Positions 8,100-16,951 of a stretch of DNA of 64,000 nucleotides are shown here, one piece after another (positions within the stretch are counted from its first letter, which is position 1; each line of letters starts with the position of its first letter). The stretch covers positions 1,550,001-1,614,000 of the forward strand of contig NZ_JAHXSA010000001.1 of the NCBI RefSeq assembly GCF_019429565.1. Reading direction: 5' to 3'. The position numbers and the translations under genes are program-made. This DNA is from Schaalia sp. ORNL0103. Its GTDB lineage: Bacteria; Actinomycetota; Actinomycetes; Actinomycetales; Actinomycetaceae. The notes beneath the pieces were generated by a model that had not been told where the DNA came from, searched no databases, and worked only from the letters and a program-made list of their open reading frames with translations.

Positions 8100-9023
8100 T
8101 TAGTCCTCGAGCTTGGAGCGCAGGAACTCCTTGAGTTCCGCTCCAAGCGCCGGGTCCTCAAGGGCGAGCGTGACGTTGGCTTCGAGGTAGCCGAGTTTGT
8201 CCCCGGTATCGAAGCGTCGCTCGTCGATGACTACACCGTACAACCCTCCACCCTCTTCTTCGGGGAGGTCGATCATGCGCGCGTATCCATCTGTGAGCTG
8301 ATACTCACCGCCGGCGCCCGGTTCGATGTTCTCGAGGGCCGTGAACACAGCCGGGTCGAGCAGGTAGCGGCCGACGACCGCGTACTCGGACTTGACCTCT
8401 TCGAGCGGGGGCTTCTCGGTGACGTCGGTGATGCGCATGAGCTGGCCCTCTTCGAGGTCGACGCCCTCGGGGATCGGCAGAACCTCGACGGCGGTCGATG
8501 CGTATGCGGTGGCCTGCTCGGGGGTGACCTTCAGCAGGGCGACGACGGTGCCACCCAGGGCGCCTCGCACCTGGATCATCTTGCGCAGCAGCTGCGAGCC
8601 GGGCTCCATGAGGTCGTCGGGCAGCAGGACCGCGCAGGGGGCGTCGCCCACGTGGGACTTGGCCTGCAGGATCGCATGGCCGAGGCCGAGGGGGTGGCCC
8701 TGGCGCACGGAGTGGACGCGCGCGTACTTCTTGTACTCGTTGACGTACTCGAGGGCCTTCTCCTTGCCGGCCTTCTCCAGGTCAGCCTCGAGGCCGGGTT
8801 CGGCGTCGAAGTAGTCTTCGATCGACTGCTTGCCGGCGCGGGTCACGAAGAGGATGTCTTCGATGCCGGCATCCGTGGCCTCGCGCACGATGTACTCGAT
8901 CGAGGGCCGGTCGACGACGGGCAACATTTCCTTGGGCACAGACTTCGTGATGGGCAGGAAGCGGGTTCCGCGACCGGCCGAGGGAACGACGGCGTGCACT
9001 ACTGGCTGGTTTTTATCTGACAT
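8100..9023 (-). CDS. galU: UTP-glucose-1-phosphate uridylyltransferase
   Basis: 307 residues. Makes UDP-glucose from UTP and glucose-1-phosphate for cell-surface glycans and trehalose/glycogen. Seen: nucleotide-binding VPSAGRGTRFLPITKSVPKEMLPVV, DRPSIEYIVREA, LGLGHAILQA, VLLPDDLM, and the C-terminal YLEANVTLALEDP. The start codon is 7 nt downstream of a TACTCT hexamer (9031-9036) with no Shine-Dalgarno, so the mRNA is probably leaderless. First gene of galU-moeA-rimJ and divergent from the cyclo-ligase, sharing a 40-bp promoter interval. Confidence 0.95.
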   Translation of the reverse strand: MSDKNQPVVHAVVPSAGRGTRFLPITKSVPKEMLPVVDRPSIEYIVREATDAGIEDILFVTRAGKQSIEDYFDAEPGLEADLEKAGKEKALEYVNEYKKYARVHSVRQGHPLGLGHAILQAKSHVGDAPCAVLLPDDLMEPGSQLLRKMIQVRGALGGTVVALLKVTPEQATAYASTAVEVLPIPEGVDLEEGQLMRITDVTEKPPLEEVKSEYAVVGRYLLDPAVFTALENIEPGAGGEYQLTDGYARMIDLPEEEGGGLYGVVIDERRFDTGDKLGYLEANVTLALEDPALGAELKEFLRSKLED

Positions 9024-9063
9024 ACTTCACAGAGTAGCGAAGAAACCGCCCGAAAGGGAGACG

Positions 9064-9708
9064 ATGGCCACAAAAACAACTCTCCGCGCGGAGATTCGTA
9101 GCAGGCGCCGCGCCCGGCGCGCCGACTCTCTCGCAACGGGACAGCTATTCTCCCCCGGCACGAGCCACTCCCCCATCCCGGTGCGCGACCGCGCCGAAGC
9201 AGAAGGGCTCGCTCACCAGATTCGCTCCCTGACCTCGTCGATGGACGCAGTCACTCTGCCCGCACTGTTCGTACCCACCCCCCTCGAGCCCGACATGTCC
9301 CTTGCACTCGGGCTATTTGAACGTGCGCTCCTCCCGGTCCTCCTCGACGAGGCCGGGGCTCCCCTCGGCGGATCGCGCTGGGGATTGTGGGAGCCGGGCC
9401 GGGCGTTGGTGACGCTTGGGCGACCACCCGCTCAGCCGGACGGTGAGGTGTTGGGAGCGGAGTCGCTCAAGAATGCAGATCTGATCGTCATTCCGGCGCT
9501 CGCTGCATCCGCGGACGGGACTCGCCTCGGCCAGGGAGGAGGCTGGTACGACCGCGCGCTCACGCACCGCTCCCCCGGCGTCCCGGTCGTTGCGGTGATT
9601 TTCGACGACGAGGTACTGGAGGCCGGAATAATTCCTGCGGAGCCTCACGACGTTCCCGTCGACGCGATTGTGACGCCGACACGCATGATCACAACAAGCA
9701 TCCGATAG
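9064..9708 (+). CDS. 5-formyltetrahydrofolate cyclo-ligase
   Basis: 214 residues. Converts 5-formyl-THF to 5,10-methenyl-THF with ATP, salvaging stored folate. Signature: DLIVIPALAASADGTRLGQGGGWYDRAL, in which the usual RLGxGGGYYDR carries GWYDR; the N-terminal basic LRAEIRSRRRARRA helix is also typical. ATG 9064 is selected by GGGAG four bases upstream and by homology; an open frame upstream to 8830 is antisense to galU. Divergent from galU as in other actinobacteria. Confidence 0.9.
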   Translation: MATKTTLRAEIRSRRRARRADSLATGQLFSPGTSHSPIPVRDRAEAEGLAHQIRSLTSSMDAVTLPALFVPTPLEPDMSLALGLFERALLPVLLDEAGAPLGGSRWGLWEPGRALVTLGRPPAQPDGEVLGAESLKNADLIVIPALAASADGTRLGQGGGWYDRALTHRSPGVPVVAVIFDDEVLEAGIIPAEPHDVPVDAIVTPTRMITTSIR

Positions 9709-10001
9709 GCCTTTTTCCACGGTTTTTCCTGTCAGTCACACCCCTCACAAGCGTTTGTCACACACCTCTCACAACGGACTTTTCGGCGTAAATCCGCAGA
9801 TCGCTGACCGAATTACAAAAAGTGCGACGAACATTACTCCCTAATCACTGTTCGTAAGACGAAAGTCCCCACTAGTGTTTTCAACGGTAAACGAGCGCCG
9901 ACGCGGCGCGCGCTCCCCGGTGGCACAGAGCCGCCACGCCGAGGCACTTCGGCGATTCAGACTTGCCGGCCCGGCCGGCCTCATTCAACACAGGAGAAGC
10001 C
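9709..10001. other. Leader region upstream of mscL
   Basis: Holds a near-direct repeat of GTCACAC...CTCACAA (about 9735 and 9757) and, closer to mscL, several stems (GGTGGCACAGAGCCGCC, GCCGAGGCACTTCGGC, GCCGGCCCGGCCGGC) that could form a structured 5' leader. CACTAGTGT near 9871 may mark the promoter. No known riboswitch class is recognised. Confidence 0.4.
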
Positions 10002-10400
10002 ATGCTCAAGGGTTTCAAGGAATTCATCTCTCGCGGTAACGTCGTCGAGCTCGCCGTCGGTGTCATCATCGGTGCTGCCTTCAAGAACATCGTCGACGCC
10101 CTGGTCGACGGCATCATCAACCCGCTGATCGCGGCCATCATCGGCAAGCCCGATTTCTCGGACGCCTTCATCCTCACCCTGAACGGTAGCGACGTGAAGT
10201 TCGGCCTGCTGATCACCGCCGTCATCAACTTCATCCTCATGGCCTTCGCGATCTACTTCTGCATCGTGGTGCCCGTGAACGCCCTCAACGCCCGCCGCCA
10301 GAAGGCTGCGGACGAGGCTCCCGAGCCCGAGGTCTCCGACGAGGTCAAGCTCCTCACGGAGATCCGCGACGCCCTCGCCCAGGGCACGCCGCGCCACTAA
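10002..10400 (+). CDS. mscL: Large-conductance mechanosensitive channel MscL
   Basis: 132 residues. A homopentameric channel that opens under membrane tension and vents solutes in hypo-osmotic shock. Seen: MLKGFKEFISRGNVVELAVGVIIGAAF (amphipathic N-helix then TM1 with the GxxxxxxAxG-like pore stretch), a short periplasmic loop, TM2 GLLITAVINFILMAFAIYFCIVVPVN and a C-terminal acidic helical bundle. AGGAG lies 7 nt before ATG 10002. Same neighbourhood as in mycobacteria (near the cyclo-ligase and galU). Monocistronic, with its own terminator. Confidence 0.95.
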   Translation: MLKGFKEFISRGNVVELAVGVIIGAAFKNIVDALVDGIINPLIAAIIGKPDFSDAFILTLNGSDVKFGLLITAVINFILMAFAIYFCIVVPVNALNARRQKAADEAPEPEVSDEVKLLTEIRDALAQGTPRH

Positions 10401-10426
10401 GCATCTGATCCCTCCTTGTGAGGGAC

Positions 10427-10462
10427 GCGGGGCCGATGCGATTGCATCGGCCCCGCCTTTTT
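10427..10462 (+). terminator. Terminator of mscL
   Basis: Perfect 13-bp stem GCGGGGCCGATGC / GCATCGGCCCCGC, 4-nt loop, then CTTTTT. Confidence 0.95.
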
Positions 10463-10727
10463 GTATTAACAGCGCTCCGGCCGCCCCGGCTCCCTCCCAC
10501 CGTCGTTGTGCTGCAGCACCCCATCACGCACACTTCCCCTCAAATCTCGCACATAATTCAACCCGGTCACTTTTGATTACCCCAAGAAAACGCTGTAATT
10601 GCAACGACGTTATTTCAATAGCTTAAATAGTCTGCGAGGAATTACGTGCGAGATTGGTGGGAACGACGTGATCGAGCGAGGAGCCACTCCACAGGCCCCC
10701 GCACGAACATCTGTCGGGCAGCGCCGC

Positions 10728-10865
10728 CCGGATAACACGCCTATCCGGATAGGTAAACAACATCCGGATAGGTAATGAAGATCCGGATAGCTTAATAACC
10801 TATCCAGATGCGCATAACCTATCCGGATGTGCACAACCTATCCAGATGTGCACAACCTATCCGGA
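10728..10865. repeat. Bipartite 19-bp repeat array, copy 2
   Basis: Units headed CCGGATAGG start at 10745, 10764 and 10783 (a shorter related unit at 10728). After a centre near 10795, inverted units TATCC(A/G)GATGYGCAYAACC start at 10801, 10820, 10839 and 10858. Spacing is 19 bp throughout. It lies just 3' of the small gene at 10885-11106. The preceding 10463-10727 shows nothing recognisable. Confidence 0.85.
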
Positions 10866-10884
10866 CACCCGCGCCTACGCCAAC

Positions 10885-11106
10885 CTACGCCCGCGCCTGC
10901 GCGTGCGGCGGCACGTTCTCGAGCAGCCGCGCGTCGTTGGCACCGTCGCCCCGGTCGGGGGCATCAGCCATCGAGCCGGGGCGCGTGTCCTCGGGGCGCA
11001 CGCGATCCTCCCACGAGGGCGGCAGGCCCTCCTCAATGAGGCGGCGGTCCACCTCGGACACGTAGCGGGCGACGCGGCGTCGCTTGCGCGGCGTCGGCTC
11101 ACTCAT
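10885..11106 (-). CDS. Small hypothetical protein
   Basis: 73 residues, basic at the N-terminus (PTPRKRRRVARYVSEVDRRLIEEGLPPSW) and acidic later, with no membrane segment. The ATG at 11106 overlaps the last 8 bases of the large upstream gene, so it is probably translated by coupling. Function not recognised. The overlap and codon usage favour a real gene, and the gene pair suggests work with the large helicase-like protein. Confidence 0.6.
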   Translation of the reverse strand: MSEPTPRKRRRVARYVSEVDRRLIEEGLPPSWEDRVRPEDTRPGSMADAPDRGDGANDARLLENVPPHAQARA

Positions 11107-14100
11107 CGGAGGATTCCTCCGGCTGCGCGTCATCGGAAGCCGAGGCCTCGTCAGATTCCTGCGCGCTGGCCGCGGGCTTCGTGCGGCGCACGACGTTGCC
11201 CAGGACCGCGTCGGATTGGAAGCCGCGTCGCGTGATGCCCAGTGCCTCGCGCAGCTCTTCGGCGGTCTCCAGGTCGGTGCGCTCGACGCCGTCGGAACGC
11301 ACCCAGGCGGCCATCTCGTCTAGCTGGTCGTCGGAGTAGGCGGCCAGCGGCAGGCCCTTAGCGATCGCGGGGCGCGGCCCACGGTTCTCCTCGGAGGCGT
11401 GCTCCTTGCGCTTGATGGCCAGCAGCATGCCGGTGGTGTCTTCGTCTGCCTTCTTGCGGCGCTTGGATTCCTCGTCGAGGCCGTCGTCCAGCATCGGCAT
11501 GCGCGGAGCCGAGGCCTCCGAGGAGTCCTCAGTCTCGTCCGCCCCCTCGTCGCCGTCACCATCATCGGAGGAAGCCTCTTCCACGCGCTCTTCCACGCGC
11601 TCGTCCGCGGCCTCGTTATCGGCGATACGCTCGGGGACCTCGACGACGGGCTCGTCGTCGGTGGCGCGCAGATTCTCGAGCGCGTCTAGGACGGCGTCGA
11701 CAACGAGCGATGCTTCCTTGTCGGGATCGATGAACAGGGGCATTGACAGGGCGGTGTAGACCGCCCAACCCTGGGCTTCGAGCCAGCGGGGACGAGCGCG
11801 GTCGCGCACGCGCTGGCTGGGTTCCGCCAGGTACTCCTCGTCATCCGTGAGCACCGCGAGGAGCAGGCGCCCCGGAGACTCAGGGTGACCGATCGCGAGC
11901 GGGATCCGCATGCCGCCGGGGATACCGACGTTCGCGACGACCTCGAGGCCTCGCGAGTACAGGTGCTCGGCGAGGTCGACGAGCAGGCGGTCCGGTTCGC
12001 CGGCCAGGACGGGCCAGGCATCCATGCCCTCGCCCGCGTGCCCCTCGGCGATCTCCAGGAGGTCGACGAGCATACGCGAGCCCTCGTGGCCGAGGCGCTC
12101 ACGATCGATCTCCGCACTGTGCAGGGCGGACACGAGCGTCAGGTCGCCGCGTACGACGCGCAGGACCTCGGCGAGCGCGTCCGCGCCCTCCTCGCTCGAC
12201 AGGACGCCGAAGTCGTGAATGACGCGCCCGTGCGGGGTCTTCGCGAACCCGACGGACAGGATGAGCGATTCGCGGGTCAGGCCGGCCACCTGATCGGGGC
12301 CGACGACGACGAAAGGTTCCGGGGTCGCGGGATCGAAGAACGAGGCCAGGCCGGGCTCGTCGGCCTTCACGCTCTCCAGGGCCTCGCGGATGCGCTGCGC
12401 GTGCCGCTCGGACAGGGCGACGACCGCGAGGGAACGCTCCGGGGCCTCGACTGCGTGTTCGATGACGGCGTCGACAACTGCACGCACCTCGGCGGCGGTC
12501 GATTCGATCGCGTGCGCACCGGGCGCGGGCATGCCCGTCGCCTCCACCCAGCGGGCGGACACGGGCGCGTTCGCGGCGGTCCACGGGACGGGGATACCGG
12601 CGTGCTCATAGCCGTAGCGGGCGAGCAGCAGGGCAACCTGATCGTTGAGGCGGCGCGGACCGGGCTCGACACGCACGACCGGTAGGACGCCCGCCAGCTC
12701 GCGGGTCGCGCCGCCTTCCGAGGCGCCGGTCAGATCGTCGATCACGACCAGCTGGTGGCCGCGCGCGATGATGGGCGCCAGCTCGGCGAGCGGCAGGCCG
12801 TCAGCGCCGTCCAGAACAACGACGTCGACGGTGCGCCCCGTCGGCGCAAGGGCCGGAACCATCGCAGGCACCGTCATGAGGACGGGCAGCAGGTGGCGCA
12901 CGAGCGGGTACGACGTGAGCAGGTCCAGGTCGGAGGGAGCCGTCCCGTCGGCGAGCAGGTCGCGAAGCTCCTCGTACTGGCTGGGTCGTGCCGCCAGGGC
13001 GTTCGTGCGGATTCGACGCACGCCCGTGATGGCCTGCGGGATGAGCGAGGCCACCTGTGCCTCGTCAAGCTCGCAGCCCTCACGCGCCAGGTCTTCGAGA
13101 GAGGCGGGGTCCACCCCGCCGAGGGCGGGCTGGGAGGCGAGCATGGCGCGCAACAGCGACGCCCACCACGCGAGGTCGAGCTCGTTGTCGATCGCGGCGT
13201 CTTCGACCTCGCGATCGGCCAGGTCCTGGGCGAGCTTGTCGAGGCCGTGAGCGGCCAGGCGCTCGCGCATCTGAAGGCGCGCGGGCACCTCGCGGGCGGC
13301 GGAAGTGTCGCCGGCCCAGCGTTCGATGAGGGTCGTCAGGCGCTGCAGGTGGGTGCCCACCAGGTCCGGCTCCTCGGCCGCGAACACGGGGGCGATGGCG
13401 TCGAGGTCATCGCGCACGGCGTCCGTCAGGGCCGAAATCTCGCCGATCTTCGCGGGCAGGATGGGCCACGAGTCGTCGCCACAGACCGCGCACCACGCGT
13501 CGCGGCGCTCCTGGACGCGGATGAGGGCACGATGCAGGTCGGGCACGTGCACGCCCGGGCGCACGAGGTCCTGTGCCTGCTTGACGAGGCGGTTGCGCTC
13601 GGAGCGACCCATCGAAATATCGTGATCCTTGCGCCACTGCTTGGGCGCGGTTGCGATCACCATGTCGGCGGCGCTGCGTTCGAACACGCGGGGCAGGAAG
13701 ACGTCGAGGACGTCGGCGATGCCGTCGAACATGGCGAGCTGGCGGTCCCACTGGGCGAGCGTGCCGGCAGGCTTGATGCCGGCCTCGCCGGCGACGGCCG
13801 CTATGTGCACGCGCAGCTCGGGCAGGGTCTTGGAGAGGCGGTCGACGCGCAGCAGGACGTCGGAGGCCTGTTCGTCGGAGGTCAGGACGGCGTTGCCCCA
13901 CGCGAAGGAGGCGGAGCCGCTGAGGGTCCCTGACGCCAGGGCCTCGCGCAGCAGGGCGCGGGCGTTCTCACCCTGATCGACTGCAATCTCGTAGAGGGTC
14001 TTTTCGTCCAGGCGCACGCGGGTCGTGGGCGCATTCTCGCCGCTCGTCAGGTCGGTGAGAGCGCGCAGCGCGTCGGCCGCGCACACGCCGAAGCGGCCGT

Positions 14101-15313
14101 AGGGCTGGTGGAGCGCGGTCGCGTACGAGGCCAATTGACCGCGCACCTGACGCAGGCGGGCACGCATCTCGTCAACGCTTGCCTGGTCGACGACGGGCGA
14201 GGTGTCCTCCATCGCTGCGCTCACGCGCGCTGCGAGGGTCTTGCGCGCGTCGGAGTAGCCGTCGATGTTCGCCACGATGTCGGCGAGGCCCAGATCGGCC
14301 AGGCGCGTGTAGGCGGCGATCGAACGCGACGGGGAGGTCGACACGTGCAGGACCGACCGACCGGTGGCGGCCGCATCCGCGAGGATGGCCGCGACGACCG
14401 ACGCGTCGTCGCTGTGCGCGGGGATGTCGATGAAGACGCTGCGTCCGTCGGAGGCGGCCTCGACCGCGTCCTGCTGGGAGGGAATCAGGTCGCCGACGCC
14501 CTTTTCTGCCCACGGGTCGCGGTCGGCGGGGTTGGGGACCGGAGCCTCGGAGCGCAGGTCGTTGCGCGCGTCCTGGTCGCCCGCGAGCGCGCGGATCACC
14601 TGAGAGTCTTCGAGGGCTGTCACGTCCTCGGCCAGGCTGGCGGCGAGGGCGCCGGCCGGGTGGCAGAACAGGCCGATCACGAGGTCGTCTCGGACCTCGA
14701 AACGCGGCAGGGCGGCGCAGGCATCGCGCAGGGCGGTCATTGCCTGCGATGAGGAGAACCCGTGGGCTCCGCTGGCCTGGGCGAGGATCGTGTCCCCGTC
14801 CACGTCAAGGCCGTGGCTACGCAGGGCCTCGGCCAGTTCGGGGGCGAGCAGGCCTCCGCGTCCGAGCGCAATGAGCACGTCGTCGTCGCGACGCACGAGG
14901 CGCACGGGGCGCAGAAGGGCCGGGACGGTGACGGCGTCGGTTCCGTTACGCCACGAGGCCGTGCCGATTCCCAGGTGGATGGGTCCTGTGCCGTGCACTG
15001 AGGCACGCTGCTCGGAGCGCGCGATGATGGACCGGGCGCGCTCGAGGGCGCGACCCAGGGCGATGGGTTCGCGGATGAGGAGACTCAGGCGGACGGGGTG
15101 TTCCGTGTAGAGCTGGGCGAGGCCTCCGGGGTGCGCGCCGGACAGGGACAGCGTCGGCAGAGACGTGGAGTCTGCGGCGATGTCCTGGTCGAGGCGTGAG
15201 CGCCACTTCTCGCGCGCAGAGCCGACGAGGGTGGTCGGGTGCGTCGAGGTGGACGAGGCTTTGGGGGCCTCGGGCTCAGGGGCGGAACGGCGCGAAAAGA
15301 TACTAGGAACCAC
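11099..15313 (-). CDS. Large helicase/nuclease-like protein with eroded active sites
   Basis: 1404 residues. The order of parts resembles UvrD/AAA_11-12 superfamily 1 helicases fused to a Vsr-like (MTES_1575) nuclease. At about 275-300, DLIPSQQDAVEAASDGRSVF is followed by DIPAHSDDASVV where GPPGTGKT would be expected, so the Walker A Lys is missing. Around 825-850, VVVLDGADGLP and QLVVIDDLTG stand where DEA(S/A) and VGDxxQ occur. At about 1115-1205 a nuclease-like domain keeps RVRDRARPRWLEAQGW but has IPLAI for the usual D-containing strand and LTDDEEY for the E.DG motif. An acidic linker (about 1230-1290) and an Ala/Glu-rich tail follow. Probably a non-catalytic DNA- or protein-binding scaffold; this is inference. 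GTG 15313 follows TAGGGT (15320-15325) by 6 nt, so leaderless. Confidence 0.6.
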   Translation of the reverse strand: MVPSIFSRRSAPEPEAPKASSTSTHPTTLVGSAREKWRSRLDQDIAADSTSLPTLSLSGAHPGGLAQLYTEHPVRLSLLIREPIALGRALERARSIIARSEQRASVHGTGPIHLGIGTASWRNGTDAVTVPALLRPVRLVRRDDDVLIALGRGGLLAPELAEALRSHGLDVDGDTILAQASGAHGFSSSQAMTALRDACAALPRFEVRDDLVIGLFCHPAGALAASLAEDVTALEDSQVIRALAGDQDARNDLRSEAPVPNPADRDPWAEKGVGDLIPSQQDAVEAASDGRSVFIDIPAHSDDASVVAAILADAAATGRSVLHVSTSPSRSIAAYTRLADLGLADIVANIDGYSDARKTLAARVSAAMEDTSPVVDQASVDEMRARLRQVRGQLASYATALHQPYGRFGVCAADALRALTDLTSGENAPTTRVRLDEKTLYEIAVDQGENARALLREALASGTLSGSASFAWGNAVLTSDEQASDVLLRVDRLSKTLPELRVHIAAVAGEAGIKPAGTLAQWDRQLAMFDGIADVLDVFLPRVFERSAADMVIATAPKQWRKDHDISMGRSERNRLVKQAQDLVRPGVHVPDLHRALIRVQERRDAWCAVCGDDSWPILPAKIGEISALTDAVRDDLDAIAPVFAAEEPDLVGTHLQRLTTLIERWAGDTSAAREVPARLQMRERLAAHGLDKLAQDLADREVEDAAIDNELDLAWWASLLRAMLASQPALGGVDPASLEDLAREGCELDEAQVASLIPQAITGVRRIRTNALAARPSQYEELRDLLADGTAPSDLDLLTSYPLVRHLLPVLMTVPAMVPALAPTGRTVDVVVLDGADGLPLAELAPIIARGHQLVVIDDLTGASEGGATRELAGVLPVVRVEPGPRRLNDQVALLLARYGYEHAGIPVPWTAANAPVSARWVEATGMPAPGAHAIESTAAEVRAVVDAVIEHAVEAPERSLAVVALSERHAQRIREALESVKADEPGLASFFDPATPEPFVVVGPDQVAGLTRESLILSVGFAKTPHGRVIHDFGVLSSEEGADALAEVLRVVRGDLTLVSALHSAEIDRERLGHEGSRMLVDLLEIAEGHAGEGMDAWPVLAGEPDRLLVDLAEHLYSRGLEVVANVGIPGGMRIPLAIGHPESPGRLLLAVLTDDEEYLAEPSQRVRDRARPRWLEAQGWAVYTALSMPLFIDPDKEASLVVDAVLDALENLRATDDEPVVEVPERIADNEAADERVEERVEEASSDDGDGDEGADETEDSSEASAPRMPMLDDGLDEESKRRKKADEDTTGMLLAIKRKEHASEENRGPRPAIAKGLPLAAYSDDQLDEMAAWVRSDGVERTDLETAEELREALGITRRGFQSDAVLGNVVRRTKPAASAQESDEASASDDAQPEESSDE

Positions 15314-15338
15314 GTTTTAACCCTACGGCAGCACCACC

Positions 15339-15644
15339 CTATTGTGTGACGCGGCGCGCCCGGAGGAGGTCGACAACGGAAATGGTCACAACGGCGCCGA
15401 CGATGAGGGCCATACCGACAATATCGAAGCCCGTGTAGGAGCTTCCCATGACGAGGGCGGAAAAGGCGGTCGCAGCGATGGGCTCGAGGCTCCCGATGAG
15501 CGACGCCTTGACTGGCCCAATGCGGTCCACACCCCACAGGAAGGCGGTGGAGGCGACGGCGGTGCCGAGGACGACGGTGATAAACATGGCGAGCACGACA
15601 TCGGGCGGAACGACGGTCACGAGATACCCGAGAGCGTTGCGCAT
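15339..15644 (-). pseudogene. EamA-family transporter, C-terminal remnant
   Basis: About 101 codons coding four hydrophobic helices that match the last part of a DMT-superfamily (EamA/RhaT) permease: FLWGVDRIGPVKASLIGSLEP is the typical conserved stretch before the final helices. Full-length members have ten helices (~300 residues), so roughly the first six are absent. The remnant begins 15 nt after the 3' end of tRNA-Arg, suggesting truncation by recombination at the tRNA. It keeps an AAGGA before its ATG and could still be translated. Confidence 0.65.
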
Positions 15645-15659
15645 GGCGTCCTTCTACTG

Positions 15660-15732
15660 TGCCCCCGAGACGATTCGAACGTCCGACACCCGCTTTAGGA
15701 GAGCGGTGCTCTATCCCCTGAGCTACGAGGGC
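15660..15732 (-). tRNA. tRNA-Arg (anticodon CCT)
   Basis: Minus-strand cloverleaf: acceptor GCCCTCG with CGGGGGC (one T-G pair), D-arm TAGCTCAGGGGATAGAGC, anticodon loop CTCCTAA giving CCT (codon AGG), T-loop GTTCGAATC. The CCA end is not encoded (CAG follows the discriminator A). Confidence 0.93.
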
Positions 15733-15834
15733 GTGACAAGTTGTCCGCGCCCACTGTAGCAAAGTGCGCGCACCGCTGTCCTGCGTCGCCGTGCGGGGAG
15801 CCTCACCTCGGCGGGGCTTTGAACCCCACACACG

Positions 15835-15874
15835 CACGAGGCCGGGGCACCCACGTGGGAACCCCAGCCTCGTG
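15835..15874. terminator. Stem-loop after the universal stress protein gene
   Basis: CACGAGGC, then GGGG, pairs with CCCC and GCCTCGTG around a CACGTG loop, 11 nt beyond the stop of the universal stress protein. Contains the recurring GAGGCCGGGG word. Confidence 0.65.
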
Positions 15875-15885
15875 ACCGTATGCGT

Positions 15886-16818
15886 TTAGCGGCGCTCCCA
15901 TTCGGTGTGCACGGCCGTTCCCGTGTCCCCGAGGTGGGCGGAGGGAACGATCATGACCGGGCAGGTCGAGTGCCCGAGCACCGTCTGCGACGTCGAACCG
16001 AGGAGCACGCCGGCCAGTCCTCCGCGCCCGCGGGTGCCGACGACGACCAGGTCGACCGCGGTGGAGAACTCGATGAGCAGAGAAGCCGCTGAGCCGTCGA
16101 GGGCGTGGCGGGAGACGTGCACGTCATCTCCGTCCAGGGCGGCGGCGATCGCGGCATCCATTCCCTCGCGCACCTGCGCGAGCAGGGCCGAGTGATCGAC
16201 GCCCGTGGGGGTCCACGTCATGACGGACGGGCCCACCGCGATCGGCACGGCGGACACCGCGGTCAGGCGCGCATCCCACAGGCGAGCCTCGCCGATCGCG
16301 CGCTTGAGCGCGCACGAGGGCTGATCGGTGCCGTCGATACCGACGACGACGCGCTCGACGGGCGTGAATTTCTTGCCCGAGGTGTGGCGGGGAACGACGA
16401 CGACGGGGCACTTCGAGTGCGCGGGCAGAGCCGACGAAACGGTACCGAGGAGACGATCGGCGAATCCGCCACCGCCGCGGGAACCGACGACGATCATGTC
16501 CACCTCGGCGGAGAAGTCGATGAGCACCCCCGCCGGGTCTCCGGGCTCGGTCGAACCGGAGACATGCGTTGCTCCGCGTTCGCGAGCCAGGGCCTTTGCC
16601 TCCTCGACGACCTGTTCAGCGCCCGCCTTCAGGGCCTCATCGTCGAGAACGGCGTATCCGCCGTCCAGGGCGGCCGCAGAGTACGAGGCCAGCGCGTAGG
16701 TGCACAGGCAATGGATACGCGCTCCGGTGCGCGCGCCGCGATCAGCGGCCCATTTGACGGCGGCAAGGCTCTCCGTCGAGCCATCGACACCGACCAGAAT
16801 GACTTCGGTAGAACTCAT
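15886..16818 (-). CDS. Tandem-domain universal stress protein
   Basis: 310 residues made of two UspA domains. Both have the ATP-binding G-x2-G-x9-G(S/T) type motif: VVGSRGGGGFADRLLGTVS in the first and VVGTRGRGGLAGVLLGSTS in the second, each followed by HS(K/T)CPVVVVP-like strands; domain starts are LVGVDGSTESLAAVKWA and VVGIDGTDQPSCALKRA. Such proteins are cytosolic nucleotide-binding stress effectors. The start has GAGGAGG about 6 nt upstream. Monocistronic. Confidence 0.93.
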   Translation of the reverse strand: MSSTEVILVGVDGSTESLAAVKWAADRGARTGARIHCLCTYALASYSAAALDGGYAVLDDEALKAGAEQVVEEAKALARERGATHVSGSTEPGDPAGVLIDFSAEVDMIVVGSRGGGGFADRLLGTVSSALPAHSKCPVVVVPRHTSGKKFTPVERVVVGIDGTDQPSCALKRAIGEARLWDARLTAVSAVPIAVGPSVMTWTPTGVDHSALLAQVREGMDAAIAAALDGDDVHVSRHALDGSAASLLIEFSTAVDLVVVGTRGRGGLAGVLLGSTSQTVLGHSTCPVMIVPSAHLGDTGTAVHTEWERR

Positions 16819-16899
16819 GATGTCCTCCTCGTGGTGGCAGTCACTTATATTGTGCCGTATTTTAACGATCCGCGAAAGCCCAACCGGAGCATAAACAGC

Positions 16900-16931
16900 G
16901 ATCCCCGCAGCCCGTAGGGGCTGCGGGGATC
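16900..16931 (-). terminator. Terminator of the NlpC/P60 gene
   Basis: GATCCCCGCAGCCC and GGGCTGCGGGGATC form a 14-bp perfect stem 21 nt past the stop. Confidence 0.75.
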
Positions 16932-16951
16932 ATCAGCTATGTATCGCAGGC

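Noticed and set aside
8097..9020. 307-codon open frame on the plus strand fully opposite galU
   Set aside because: Mirror of galU codon bias; no recognisable protein features.
9709..10001. Known riboswitch upstream of mscL
   Set aside because: Stems are present but none of the conserved blocks of known classes can be found.
10728..10865. CRISPR array
   Set aside because: 19-bp period leaves no room for 30-bp spacers, orientation reverses in the middle, and no cas genes are near.
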